DNA from: Cyanophora paradoxa
Lineage: Eukaryota; Glaucocystophyceae; Cyanophorales; Cyanophoraceae
Assembly: GCA_004431415.1 (NCBI GenBank)
Contig: QPMI01000522.1
Span: 124,001 to 188,000 of the forward strand
Reading direction: 5' to 3'
Length of the DNA: 64,000 nucleotides
In this document: positions 44,459 through 56,400 of the stretch, piece after piece
Layout of the letters: every line of letters starts with the position of its first letter
Numbering within the stretch: position 1 is the stretch's first letter
The notes under the pieces: generated by a model
Databases searched by the model: none
Told to the model about the DNA's origin: nothing
Seen by the model: the letters and a program-made list of their open reading frames with translations, nothing else
Program-made: the position numbers and the translations under genes

Positions 44459-47400
44459 GGGCGGCCTCGAGGGCGCGGCGGCCGTCGCCGTAGCCGAGCT
44501 TCCGCAGCTGCATGACCACGATCCTCGCGTTCGTCTGCGCGCGCGCATATGCATGCCGGCCACGCCAAGGCGCCGCTCATGATCAGGAGACGGGCGCTTA
44601 AGCTTGCATTGAATTGCAATTGTGAACGCCGTCGTGAATAAATATGCAAATTAAACGACAGCCCCGCAATGGAGTCCGCGTACCGGCGTGTCCTCTGCGA
44701 AGAGGATTCGCGGTATGAACGCAACCTCCGCCCCAGGGCCCGGGCTGGCGCCGCCCGCTAGCGCTTTCGCGGCGGTGTGTTCGGCCGCCTGCCTCCCCGT
44801 CTCCCCCTCTGCCAGCCGGCGCCGGCCCTCCCCGATCGATATCGCGATCCCTGCAGCAGCTGCAGCAGCAGAAGGCGCCCGCTGCGGATTCGAGTGCAGA
44901 TCAGCGGCCGTGTGTGGCTCGAGCTCCTGTTTCGGTTCTGGCACCGCGGGCCCTGCAGCTGTCGATCCGGAGGAGCTCTGGGGGGGCGGAGATTGCGGCT
45001 CGGCCTCCGCCCCCGATCGCGAATCGCCCGAGCGCGCCCGGACCGCCTCTGCGAGTCATATGATCAGAGTCGACGTCGTAGCCAGGTGAGGCGGCGATCG
45101 CGGGGTGGAAACTTGAAAGGACCGCCGGCCGTGGGTTGGGCGAAGAGCCGTCGGAAAACGCATGTATATGTAACGCAAACAAATTCGGAAACGCTCGCAC
45201 CGGCGAGGTTCTCGTGGAGGACTGCCTCTGCGACGGGCATGCGCAGCGAGACGACGTGCGGCCGCACGTACGCTGCGGCAAATTCGATTATGCGGCGTAT
45301 TGACATTGCAAAACCAACGGGGGCGCGTCAAGTTCAAGAAGCTTTTTGTTTTTTGAAGAGAGAGATCTTTTAAGAGAGCTGGGCGCACGGGGGTCGATCT
45401 GGAGGGCGACGCGGAGGAGGAGGAGGGCCGGCGGGGCCCCGCCGCGGCCCGGGTCGACGTCTGCGCGTGTGCGCATGCGGGCCAGCTCCGCCACCGCCCG
45501 CTCAACGAGGTCCAGAAGGGCCTGCGCGCGGCCGCGGGCGCGGGCGCACCAGCGCGTCAACTCTTGATTTGCAAGCCCGACATTAATATTCTAGATGGGA
45601 GATAAGGTGCGATCTTGTCAGGGGGCCGTGGGGGGGGTGGGAGGAGGGGGGGGGGGAGGGGGAGGGGGGCGGACCTCCGGGGGCAGCTCGAAGGGCATGA
45701 AGAGGGCGACGGCGGCGAGGAGGGGGCCCCGCCCGGCGTCCACCTCCCCCCGCACCGCCTGCCGACGCCGAATTCAGAGTAGAATCGCGCGCCAACGTCT
45801 ACGCTTGATCTTAAGGACATGGAAGCTGCCTATAGCTAATTATAAGCGGACCTCGAGGACGGCCTGGGGGCGGCGGGCGTGGAGTACGCGCATGCCCCAG
45901 CGCTCCGCGTCGCCGGAGATCGTCCGCCCCCACACTTCTGCCCCGCGCACAGTTCCAGTAAATCGATCAATTTAAACTCGTCCGAATTCGAATTCATGAT
46001 CAAACCGCACCCTCATCGAACGCGGCGATGAGAGTCTTGCCGCGAAGTATCGGGTCGGGGCTCAGAGGGCCCTTCTGCGGCCCAACCGGTATTATCCCGC
46101 TAAAGTCAGCCGAAAACGTTTACGATCGATTTGCAACTGGACGAGCGCTCAACGCGGACGAAATTTAAATCAGCGAGCTGATTATGAGCAGAATTCGAAG
46201 ATCTAGAGGGGGAGTATATGAAATAAAATATTGCTCGAAATAAATATTCGCCGAGCAAACTCAGCGAGCTGCGCTGAAGATCTAGAGGGAGCGGATGGAA
46301 GCGGGCGCTGGGGCCACGTGGGGCGCACGAGGCCGCGCTCGACGGCGTCGGCGGGGGAGAGCACCGCCGCCCGGAACGTCACCGCGAACGTCGAGCCTGC
46401 CAGGCGGGTCAGCTCTAGACCTGGGCCGAGGCGGGGGACCCGGGGGCACCGGTGCCCGGGGTGGAGGCGACGGCGATCTCGCCGTCGAGGGCGCGGGCGA
46501 TGCCCTGCGAGATGTACAGCCCCAGGCCCGTCCCTGCGCCGCGGGCCTGTGAGACATGCAAGTCGCGCAGAGGCGGCGGGTGGGGGGCGGGGGGCGGGGG
46601 GCGGACCCGGGTGGCGGCGGGCCTTGGAGGTGTCGAGCTGCCCGAAGAACTCGAAGAGGCGCCGCTGCTGATCCGCGGGGATCCCGCACCCCGTGTCTGC
46701 ACCGCGTTCAACGTATTAATATTGTGTCTTGTGCACATGTAACCGGATCGCGGGGCGCGCGGGCGGACCGGTGACGGAGATGCGGAAGAGGTGGCGGCCG
46801 TCAGGGCCCGGGCAGCCCTCCGCCTCCACCTGCGCATGCACCACGGGCGTGTGCCCAGCTCGAGGCGGCGCTGCCCGGCCGGAGGCCTAGGGCGCCCGGG
46901 GCGGGGCAGTCCTAGGGCGCGCGGGGCACCTCAACCACGATGCGGCCCTCGTCCGCAAACTTCGCCGAGTCTGCAGAGAAGCGTCGGTGCCGGTGCAAGC
47001 GCAGCCGGGGGCTCGAGGGCGCGCGGGTTAGGGGGCCCGGGCGCACTGCCGATGAGATTGACGACCACCTGCGCGCGCGCGAGGACCGGATCCCCGGAGC
47101 GCAGGGCGTGGAGTCAATTGCGGGGAGCAATCAATATTCGCCAGGTTTATCCCGAATAAGCGTTCTAGATCTATCTGCCTACGCGCGAAATTAGAGTTTC
47201 GAAACCAATTTCGCGCCTGGCGGAGGCGGCCCCTGTCGGAGACGATGAAGCGCGGGAAGTCCCTTTCCAGCTGCGCGCACGGGGGAAAGCGGGGGAAAAT
47301 AAATCCGAGTGGCCGCGGCCGTGGCCTAAAGGCAGCGCACCGCGAGCTGCAGGGCGATGCTTTTCTGGGCCGTGACCTGCCCCGCCGCCGCCCAAGATCA

Positions 47401-50400
47401 GGGAAGTGTGGGTAGGACCTCAGCTTTTACTTGAATCGCGCCGCGCGGCGTGGAGGGGAGGGGTGGGCGGGGCGGGCGCGCCGGCCACATGACGTCGACG
47501 ACCTCCTCGAGGCAGGCGCGGAGGCACATGGGGGCGGGCGCCACGCGCACCGCCCCGCCCCGCTCCAGCAGGCTCGCGTCCAGCACCTGCCCGCCACGGC
47601 ATCAGACAGACACTACGCTGCACAGGAGATGGAACGGGAACGATCGAGTAGAGCAATCCGATCACGGCCAGAGAAAGTTTTGCGGAGCTCAAAGAGAGAA
47701 TTCGAAGTGAATTTCGAAGGGCGGGCCCGGGGCGCGGGGGGCGAGGGGGGCGTGCACCTCGCCGACGAGGTCGACGAGGGCCTGACCCGAGGCCCGCGCC
47801 ATCATCAGGAACTCCCGCTGCGCTCGGAGGCGGCGGCGGTACAGTCAGAGGCCACGGCGGCGGTGGCGGTGCCAGGCCGCAGCTCGCAATCAGGCCGACG
47901 GGGACGAGAAAAATTAAAGCAGCCGTCCACGCGAAATTAGATGCGAGCTCGGGCGCGCCTGGATGGGGGAGAGGGGTGTGTCGAGGAGGAGATCGGTGAT
48001 CCCGAGGACCTGCGCATGCCCGTACCACCGTGACGACGGCGACGACGCAGCGCACGCGAAAACCACATATAGGGGTCCGTGGAATGTAAAGGGACCGTGA
48101 CCATTAAGAAGAAGGCCCGCGGAAATCATAATGAACTTGGTCAGAGGGAGGCGCGAGCTCGCCAGGGCGCGCGCACAGCCTGCATGGGCGTGCGGAGCTC
48201 GTGTGTGACGACTGCGGAAATTCGAATTCGTTTCGGGAATTCGTCTCGCGGAGCGCGCCGGGGCGCCGACGGACCGGAGAGGAAGTCGGACTTGGCGCGG
48301 GCGGCCTGCTGCGCCTGCTGCACGAGCCGCGCCTGCCCCAGCGCGATCCCAACGGCCTGCGCGCCGGGCCGGGTGGAACTCAGCTTTGGCTGCGCGTGCG
48401 GCGCCGCTGGGTGGGCTGCTGGCACCTGGCAGACGTCCTCGAAGAGGGCAATGTCCTCGTGGCAGAGGCGGCAGGCGCGCCCCGGCTCCAGCCACAGCAC
48501 CGCCACCTGAGGCAAAAGCTTAATTCTAAGAGATCGACATCGCGAAAACCGCCGCGCGAAAACTGCCGCGAAAATAAGCGACGTAGGAGCGGCGCACGAG
48601 GCCGTTGACGCGGCCGCCAGCGGAGGTGGCCTTGAAGAGGCCCGAGCGGATGCCGAGCTCGTCGACTTTCCGGACGACCCGCTCCTCCGCGAGGCGGCCG
48701 GGCCCCCGCGGCTCCTCGCCCGCCCACGCCTGCGCCTCCCGCAGGTCCGCCACCCGCAGCGTCGCCCCGCTCGCCGCGCACGCCTGCAACAGAAAGACGA
48801 AACTCGTAATCAATCTCAAGTGATAGATGACGAGGAGGAGGAGGAGGAGGGGGAGGAGGAGGAGGAGGAGGAGGACGAGGCCCGGAGCTCGAGGAGGCCA
48901 TTCGAAATCCCGCGAAATTCAATTCGGGAAGTTAAGGGCACCCGCATGCGGTTGGCGAAGACATCGGCAAAGGAGGCGTCCCGCACGTGAAAGACCTCCC
49001 GCCCGAGCTCCGACACCGCCATGTCCACAACCTGCCGAGCGCGCGCGCGCGTCGGCTTCACGTTGCGGCCAAAGATGAAGTCCCCCGGCTCCCGATCGCG
49101 AGCCAAGTCAAATGAAGACCGCGACGCCTTTGTGCCGGATTGGAGATGCGAACCTCGAGAGCGTCACCCTCCAGCGTGAGGATGTGCGCGTTGTCCGCCC
49201 CCAGCGCCTCCCGCAGCCGCTGTCCCGTGCTCTCCACACTGCGCGCGGTGGAGAATTCGAAGTCGATCCTAAGAGGCGGCGGCGGCGCGGCTAGCGCTTT
49301 GGCCAAATGCGCACATCTGGTACGGGTTCAGAGTGTCGCGGATCTCGCTCGTGATCGAGCGGACGAGGTTCGAGCGCTGGAGCTGCGGGACAGTCGGAGT
49401 TATAAGAGCAGCCGACGCAACGATTGGCATTAATGGATCTAGAGCAGCCGAAGTGGCCTTGATTAAACGGGTATCTTTCGAATTCTGCGCGCGCGCGCCT
49501 CGGCCTGCAGCATGCGGTTCTTCTCGTGGATGTCCATCAGCAGCTGCTCCTGCCCCAGGGCGTGCCCGATGCTGTCGCACAGCGACTGCCGCCCGGCGGC
49601 TTCGAATTCAGAAGAAGAGCGGGGGCGGCTCGAGCTCGAGCTCGAGCTCGAGCTCGAGGCCAGGGGGCGCGCGCGTGCACGGACTTCGAGGATGGCGATC
49701 TGGTGCTCGGAGGCGGCGCGCCCGTCGGACCAGCCGACCATGATGATCCCGGTGATGCTGCCGCCCCACTGCACGCGGAGCGCGCGGCGAGCGGTACGGC
49801 ATATCAACGAAGGGCTGCTTTTCAAGTTTCCGCACTACATCTTGAAGGCACCTCGGTCGCGCGGCAGATGCCGGACCGAAGATAGATTTGTTGGACGTTG
49901 CGCACGAGGGAGCCCATAGTGCTCTGCAAAAAATTGGGACCCGGATCCGTTCTTGCCAAGTTCTAAGCCCGTTGCGAGCTCAAGCGCACGGAGTTCTCGC
50001 CCGGCCCGCCTCCATCAAACTCGGGCAGGAACGAAGTCCAGTCCTTCGAATTCGCAGGAAATTTAATTAAAGCTTTAGGGTCCAGTACTGTAGCAGATAA
50101 GTAGAAGGTATTAAGCGTCTGGTTAAATCCGGGCAAGGCCCAGATATAGTCTAGGGGTTTGTAACCAGAGGCCTAATAACAGAGTAATTACAGACCTGGA
50201 TCTCTGATCCCTGACGATGTTCCCTTAATGCTTAGCCCGCCCCTGATGTGCTCCCAAGTTGCAGATGCAAAATGGCAGAGTTTCGCTGCTAATATTTCGA
50301 GGCTGTGCGCCTCACAAGGAATGACAACTTTGGCAGGCCAGCGGCTACTTATACTAGCCCGCGTTGCAAACTAGCAAGTATTTTCTAGTTGTTGAGCATG

Positions 50401-53400
50401 TACGATTTATTGGTTGGGTTCCGGCTTGGGTTCCGGGAATTCCGGGATTTCCGGGAATTCCGGTAATTCCGGGAATTCGGCTGCGCCCGCAAGTCACCAA
50501 GTCAAGTCGCGACCGGCCACGCCCAGCCGGCTCCCGGCCCGCGGCCTGCGGCCGCGCCCGGCCCAGCCGGCTAAGCTCTAGCCGGACTTGCCATCGCCCG
50601 CGACATTCGTCGCAGCAGAGAAAAGCCGTCCTCGGCGCCTCCATCCCGCCCGCGACGTTCGTCGCAGCAAAACGTCGAGTCCGATATCGATATCGATCGA
50701 AAACGACTCTGACTATTTACAAGAAAAGGTGGCCGAGGCGTTCTAACGCCCTGATGGCCCTAGCAGCACGAAGGCTGCACTATAGACCTAGCAGCTCGAA
50801 GGCTGCGCTATCTACAGCAAAATAAATATGTAGACGTCTAATGCTGTCAGAAATATATGTCCATCGTTGCGAAAAACATTTTGAATCGTTTCTGAGCTAA
50901 GGAAATATTTCCAAGGCTTGCCCTCAGCTTCCGCTGGACCTAGAAATGATCCAGACATCGCACAGCTGGTCCTGTCTGCAGCTGTGAATTCCGAATGCTT
51001 CTCGAGCTCGCTATTCTATCCGTAGCTACTCGAGCTCGCCGCGCGCTGCGGCTGATATGTACACGATATGTACAACTGCGAAGCTGCAGCTGCCAAGCTG
51101 CTCAGCTCTCCCCTTCTTGGACGGTGGGTCATCCGCTGGGACCCCACCCGCCCTCTCTCGATCTGAAGCCTCCGGGACCGCAGGCACTGCCCTTGATCCA
51201 CGGCCGGACGCCCCAACCGAGACTTGAGGGTCAGCCCCATTGACTAGGCTGCGCCCCCGTGGACTCGCGATTGATGTCGGCCTTGCAGACGAAATTGCGC
51301 CCTCGACATCGCGCGAAGTCTGGCCCTCCCGGCCTGCGTCTGAATCCGTAGGCGGCAAGAAGAGAGGGAATCCTGTGCATCAGAGCGCGAACACCGCCGC
51401 GTCGAGCACGTCCAAAATTTCCGCTCTTGTTCTCCGTCCGCCTGACGAGATCCTCCGCCGATTTCGACCCGAGAATTAAATTGCGGTCGGACGCACAGCT
51501 AAGTTGACGGTTGCTGTGTGCCCGCCGGCGGTAGGTGCACTTGCACATCGAGTCCGAAGACCCAGAATGTCCGCCGGGGATGCTCTATCCCCCGCCGGGT
51601 CAGGAGCACGACTTGAACCGGCTCCATCCACAGCTAACGGGGGCTCGTAGGGCCCTACGCGCCGCCCGAAAGCCGAGAGGTTCCCACGTTCCTTTGTCGT
51701 CCCCTCCTTGATTCCGAGCACGTGAGCACGACCAGAGCCGTTGCCAGCTGCAGTCAGCAGGGGTTCTTGGGGCGCGGATTTCCAGCTGCCCCTCCCGCCG
51801 GCCACGCGGTTGCCAGACTCCGTCGGCCCGTCCTCGAGTTCTAGTAATTGAATTTAGTAACCCCGCGGCGACGATAACGCTGAGCTCGCGTCCGTCTAAT
51901 GCAGGGCCGATTCCGGTCTCTATTCGGTTGGGTGCCGACCGGCCGTTTGCTGTCCTGAGCGCCATCCTGGCACGAGCAGGTCCGCGCCTCTAGCTTGGAC
52001 TCGGGCCTCCCGCCCTCTACGGCTGACACCACCCGCCCACAGCTGAATCCGATGCCCTCCTGTATTGCCCTGGCCTCGGGCAGGTCCGCATCTCCAGCCT
52101 GGACGCCGGTTCACCGGAACGGATCCCCGGAGCGACGCCTTCTTCGGATTCGCCACCAGCCTCGCGATCGACTGTGAAGAAAGGCCGCCGCCTTCGCAGG
52201 TGCAACATCCAGCCCCGCGAATCGAAGCTGCAGCTGTTCCGCTCACAATTTGAACTCCGGCTGCAGCTGAAAAATTACAAGTACACGCCGCCACGTCGCA
52301 GGGCCCACCCCTCTTCGCGACGAATTAAATCCAAACTTCTACACCGCTGGTCTTTTAATTTCTTCACAGGCGGAGACCGAACCGCCGTGGCGTGCACTTT
52401 ACTTCGCGCCCGCCAGGCTGCTGGAGCTCCGATATTTCTCGAGCTCCTGCTGACAGGTCGAATATTGCGCCCGCATCTCCTCCAGCTCCTGCTGAAGTCG
52501 CTTGCTGCAGACGACTGTGTTGTGCGAGCCGCTCTCGCATTCATCGCACCAACGAGGCTGTCCGCCCGTCTTCTGCTTCTTGCTGCTGCTGCCGAGCTCA
52601 CCCCCCGCAACGCGAGAGACTGACGCGTCCGAAAATCCACTGCTGGCCCTCACCCGCTGGAGCCTCATTTCCAGCTCGTTATGGGACCGAACTCGACTGA
52701 AGAATTCGCGACCCCACTCCACCAGATTCGTTCGCGCGTCCTCTGAAATTCTGCTTGTGAGCTTGACCATCGCCGGCAAAGTGATCGCGTCCGGAGACAT
52801 TAATTCCGCGATCAACATCTCGTCCGGACACGAGTCTTGCAGCTGAAGCAGGCGTCGAAATAAAACAACATTATTGATAAGCGCCTGAGCATCCAGCTCC
52901 GTAGGGTTATTCAGAGCTGAGAAATTCTGGCTCGCCGTCTTGATCGTATTCTTCAACAGCTCGAATTTATTGCCAGGCACCAAGCTGATCAGATGCTCAC
53001 GAATTCTTGTCCACGACGTCATATCGAATTCACCGCCCGCCGCCTTCGACGCCATAGCACCCAGCACCGTCGCTGAGAATGCTCCAGTCAAAGCATCACT
53101 TGCTGAGCGCTGCAACGAAGACATTGCGAGCTCCGCTACTATCTTGTCCGGCTCCAAAAATTTCGGCGGCTGAATAAAAGTTGCCAGGCGCTCCAGCGAT
53201 ACGATCCACGATAGAACGCCAGTATTTGTCAAGGCAGGAATTCGCTCCTTAAATTCTTTCAGCTCGCGGTGACGTGTATGCATGTCCAGGTTGCTCTTCA
53301 GCGCCTCCAACGCAGCGTCAGCTGCCGCCGCAGCTGGTTGCTGGCCCCCGATCGCGACTGGCGCCCCAGCCGCCGCTGGTGCGACCGGCGCCACTGGCGC

Positions 53401-56400
53401 GACCGGCGCTGGCCCCGGAGCTGGCGCTGGCATCGCGTTTGCCGCCGGAGCGGCCGCCGCCGCGGCCGCGGGCACGGCTGCTGCATGCGCAGCTGCAGCC
53501 GCCGCCCCGGGCCCGCCACTGCTCTGGCTGCCGCCCCCGGATCCGCCACTAGCGCCCGCGCCTCCGGATCCGGATCCGCTTCGCGTATTCGGAGCCATTC
53601 TGAACGCCGCGTACGCGAGACACGTGCACGTCCGCCGGAGCAGAATTCCGAACCGAACCGCCGAGCAGGTCCGCCCCCGGCGATCCGACTAGTTCTAGAT
53701 CTAGCGCTAGCTCTAGCGCTTCCGATTCCTCGCCCGCGCGCCACGGCGCGCGTTGATCGACGTCGACGGCGCCCCGAAGCCCGGGCCCGAGCCTCGGAGC
53801 TAGCTATAGCGCGCCTGGCGGCCCCCGGCCCGCGAGCTCGGCGTCAAATCGGCGAGCTCGGCGCCCGTCGGCCGGCGATGCCACGCCTGTAGAGTGCCGC
53901 AGTGCGCTCGCGCCGCAGAATCCGATCCGGCCTAGGCCTGGGATGATCATGACGAACGCTGCGTCGAGCAGGCCCGGATCAGACACTGGTCGCGGCGCAA
54001 ACGTACGCGCGCGCGCGCGCGCCCGGCTAGCGGCGCCACGCCGAGGCCGCTATGGCGCTAGCTAGCCCCAGCAGAGGGAACGGATACGCATCTTTTAAAG
54101 CGACGCCTAGCGCTGGCGCGCGCGGTAGCGTCCGCTCACCCGCGCAGCAGGTAGCGCCAAGTTGATAGTAGGAGTCGCGAACATGCGCCAAGGCTCCGGT
54201 CAGTACGCAGCGACTTCCGCATGCGCAGCAGCTATGCGCATCGCGGCCAGCTAGCTTTGAAGAGCTAGCTGAAAGTTTTGAGCAGCCCCCACGTATTAAG
54301 CGTCTGGTTAAATCCGGGCAAGGCCCAGATATAGTCTAGGGGTTTGTAACCAGAGGCCTAATAACAGAGTAATTACAGACCTGGATCTCTGATCCCTGAC
54401 GATGTTCCCTTAATGCTTAGCCCGCCCCTGATGTGCTCCCAAGTTGCAGATGCAAAATGGCAGAGTTTCGCTGCTAATATTTCGAGGCTGTGCGCCTCAC
54501 AAGGAATGACAACTTTGGCAGGCCAGCGGCTACTTATACTAGCCCGCGTTGCAAACTAGCAAGTATTTTCTAGTTGTTGAGCATGTACGATTTATTGGTT
54601 GGGTTCCGGCTTGGGTTCCGGGAATTCCGGGATTTCCGGGAATTCCGGTAATTCCGGGAATTCGGCTGCGCCCGCAAGTCACCAAGTCAAGTCGCGACCG
54701 GCCACGCCCAGCCGGCTCCCGGCCCGCGGCCTGCGGCCGCGCCCGGCCCAGCCGGCTAAGCTCTAGCCGGACTTGCCATCGCCCGCGACAAAGGGCGGCC
54801 CACTCACGTGGCGCTCATGGGTCTGCACGGGTCGGCGGCAGAGGTTCTGGTCGCAAGTGATCATGAGATCGACGATGTCGAATTACGCACGGGGCCGATC
54901 AATACATAATGCATATATATGTATGCGCACGCGGAGGCGGTAGTTGAGCGCGGCAGAGTTGTTGGGCGGCGTCTCCTCTATTGGCAGTCCCCCTCTAAGT
55001 ACCGTGACCTGGGGATGCATCTCATCAGTTTAATTTGAAACGACTGCAGAGTTAGATGTGGCAACTGGAAAGCTAAGCTATTTCGGGGGTGCGCACCCGT
55101 ATCTCCCCCGGGCTTCCGAACGCTGGCTCCTGCTCGGGCGGGGAGGGCGGGACGGCCCGGACGGAGACCGTGTCGCAGTCCAGCAGAGCCTGATCATGAG
55201 CCCGAAATCGAAATCGTAATCAAAGATTTCATTTGCAGGTTTCTTGGAGAGACGTTACCTGGATGCGCGGGGCGGCCTCCCGGAGAGTTTCGCGGACGGA
55301 CTGCTTCGTGCGGATGCTCGCCGCTATGTCCCGCAGCAGAGCCTGAGGGGTGAATTACATAATGCCTATATTTAAAGTGACAGTATTGATACAAATCCTA
55401 AGATCAAACGGAGGAAATATTAAATATTCGCCGGAAAAGCATGCACGCACCTCCGACCGCAGGCGCCGCTCCAGCGACGCGGTGCGCTCCGCGTGCTGCG
55501 CACAGCAATCTTAAGATTAAATGGATGCTCCCAATAGATTCTAATGGATCGTTTTCTTAATTTAAATGGATTGGATATCGATGTCCCTATTAGATCCTAA
55601 GTGGACGACCCGCGCGGGCGCTTTCATTTGTTGGGGGGCACCTCGGCCTCGAGCTCGGCGTTCTTTTTCTCGAGGTCGTGCAGAAGCTGCGCCTGGCCCG
55701 TCGCGCACCCGACCGCGTCCGCCACAGACTGCGCGTGCGCGTTCGTTGCCGTGTGAAAGGCGAAATCGAAGTGGGGTCGCCCAGTGACCTCGAACAGGGC
55801 GATTTCGTGGGGCGATATTTCGCGCTCCTGGCGCCAGCTGACGCAGAGGACGCCGATAAGATTTCCGCTGAACTCCATCCCCCGAGACATCCCAAAGCGG
55901 ATGCTCAGCGCCCGGAGCCTTTCTCTGAGCAGCTCCATTTGATCCTGCAATGCAGATCTTGATCAGGATCATCGGTAACTATAACCGGCTTGGGTGCAAA
56001 AATAAACTGGCGCAAAACACTGGCGCAAAATAGATACGGACCGGGACTTCGCCGGGCCCCCCGCTGTCGACACCGGGGATGAAGTCCTCCCAGTTCTTCA
56101 CCAGCGTGGTCCGCGCCGGATGCCCGAAGTGCAGGCGCTGAAACAAAAACCGGTGTCAGGCGTTGGGAATGCTCATTACGGAAATCGGTTCGTTTTCAAT
56201 TGAGGTTTTGCAAGTGGTTCTGACCCGGATTCGGTACGCGTGCGCGGCGGAGTCCTGCGGGGGCGACTCGATGAGCGGCTCTTGGGCGCCCCTCAACTGC
56301 ACGACCTGCGATACCGCGGCATCGCATTCGAAATCAGAGCCCAGCATGTACGTACGGCGTCAACGACGATAATCTCAAGGCGCACCCGGAACTCCTGAGG

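Larger units (their letters stand above)
50105..54794 (-). mobile_element. Gag-only LTR retrotransposon inside an intron
   Basis: Two direct repeats of 498 bp, 50108-50605 and 54293-54790, are offset by a constant 4,185 bases. I saw no difference between them by eye, so the insertion looks young. AAGG at 50105-50108 and at 54791-54794 is a likely 4-bp target-site duplication (it overlaps the first LTR base by chance). The internal part holds one intact minus-strand gag gene and no visible protease, reverse transcriptase, RNase H or integrase. Read on the minus strand the LTR begins TGTCGCGGG. The element lies in the intron 54807-50044 of the kinase gene, in the same orientation. A clear primer-binding site or polypurine tract was not found; TGGGGGCTGCTC starts just past the 5' LTR on the minus strand and is a weak candidate. 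Confidence 0.85.

Noticed and set aside
50606-52398. Reverse transcriptase or integrase remnants in the LTR element
   Set aside because: No YxDD-like, DDE-like or HHCC-like motif was visible in the broken frames.
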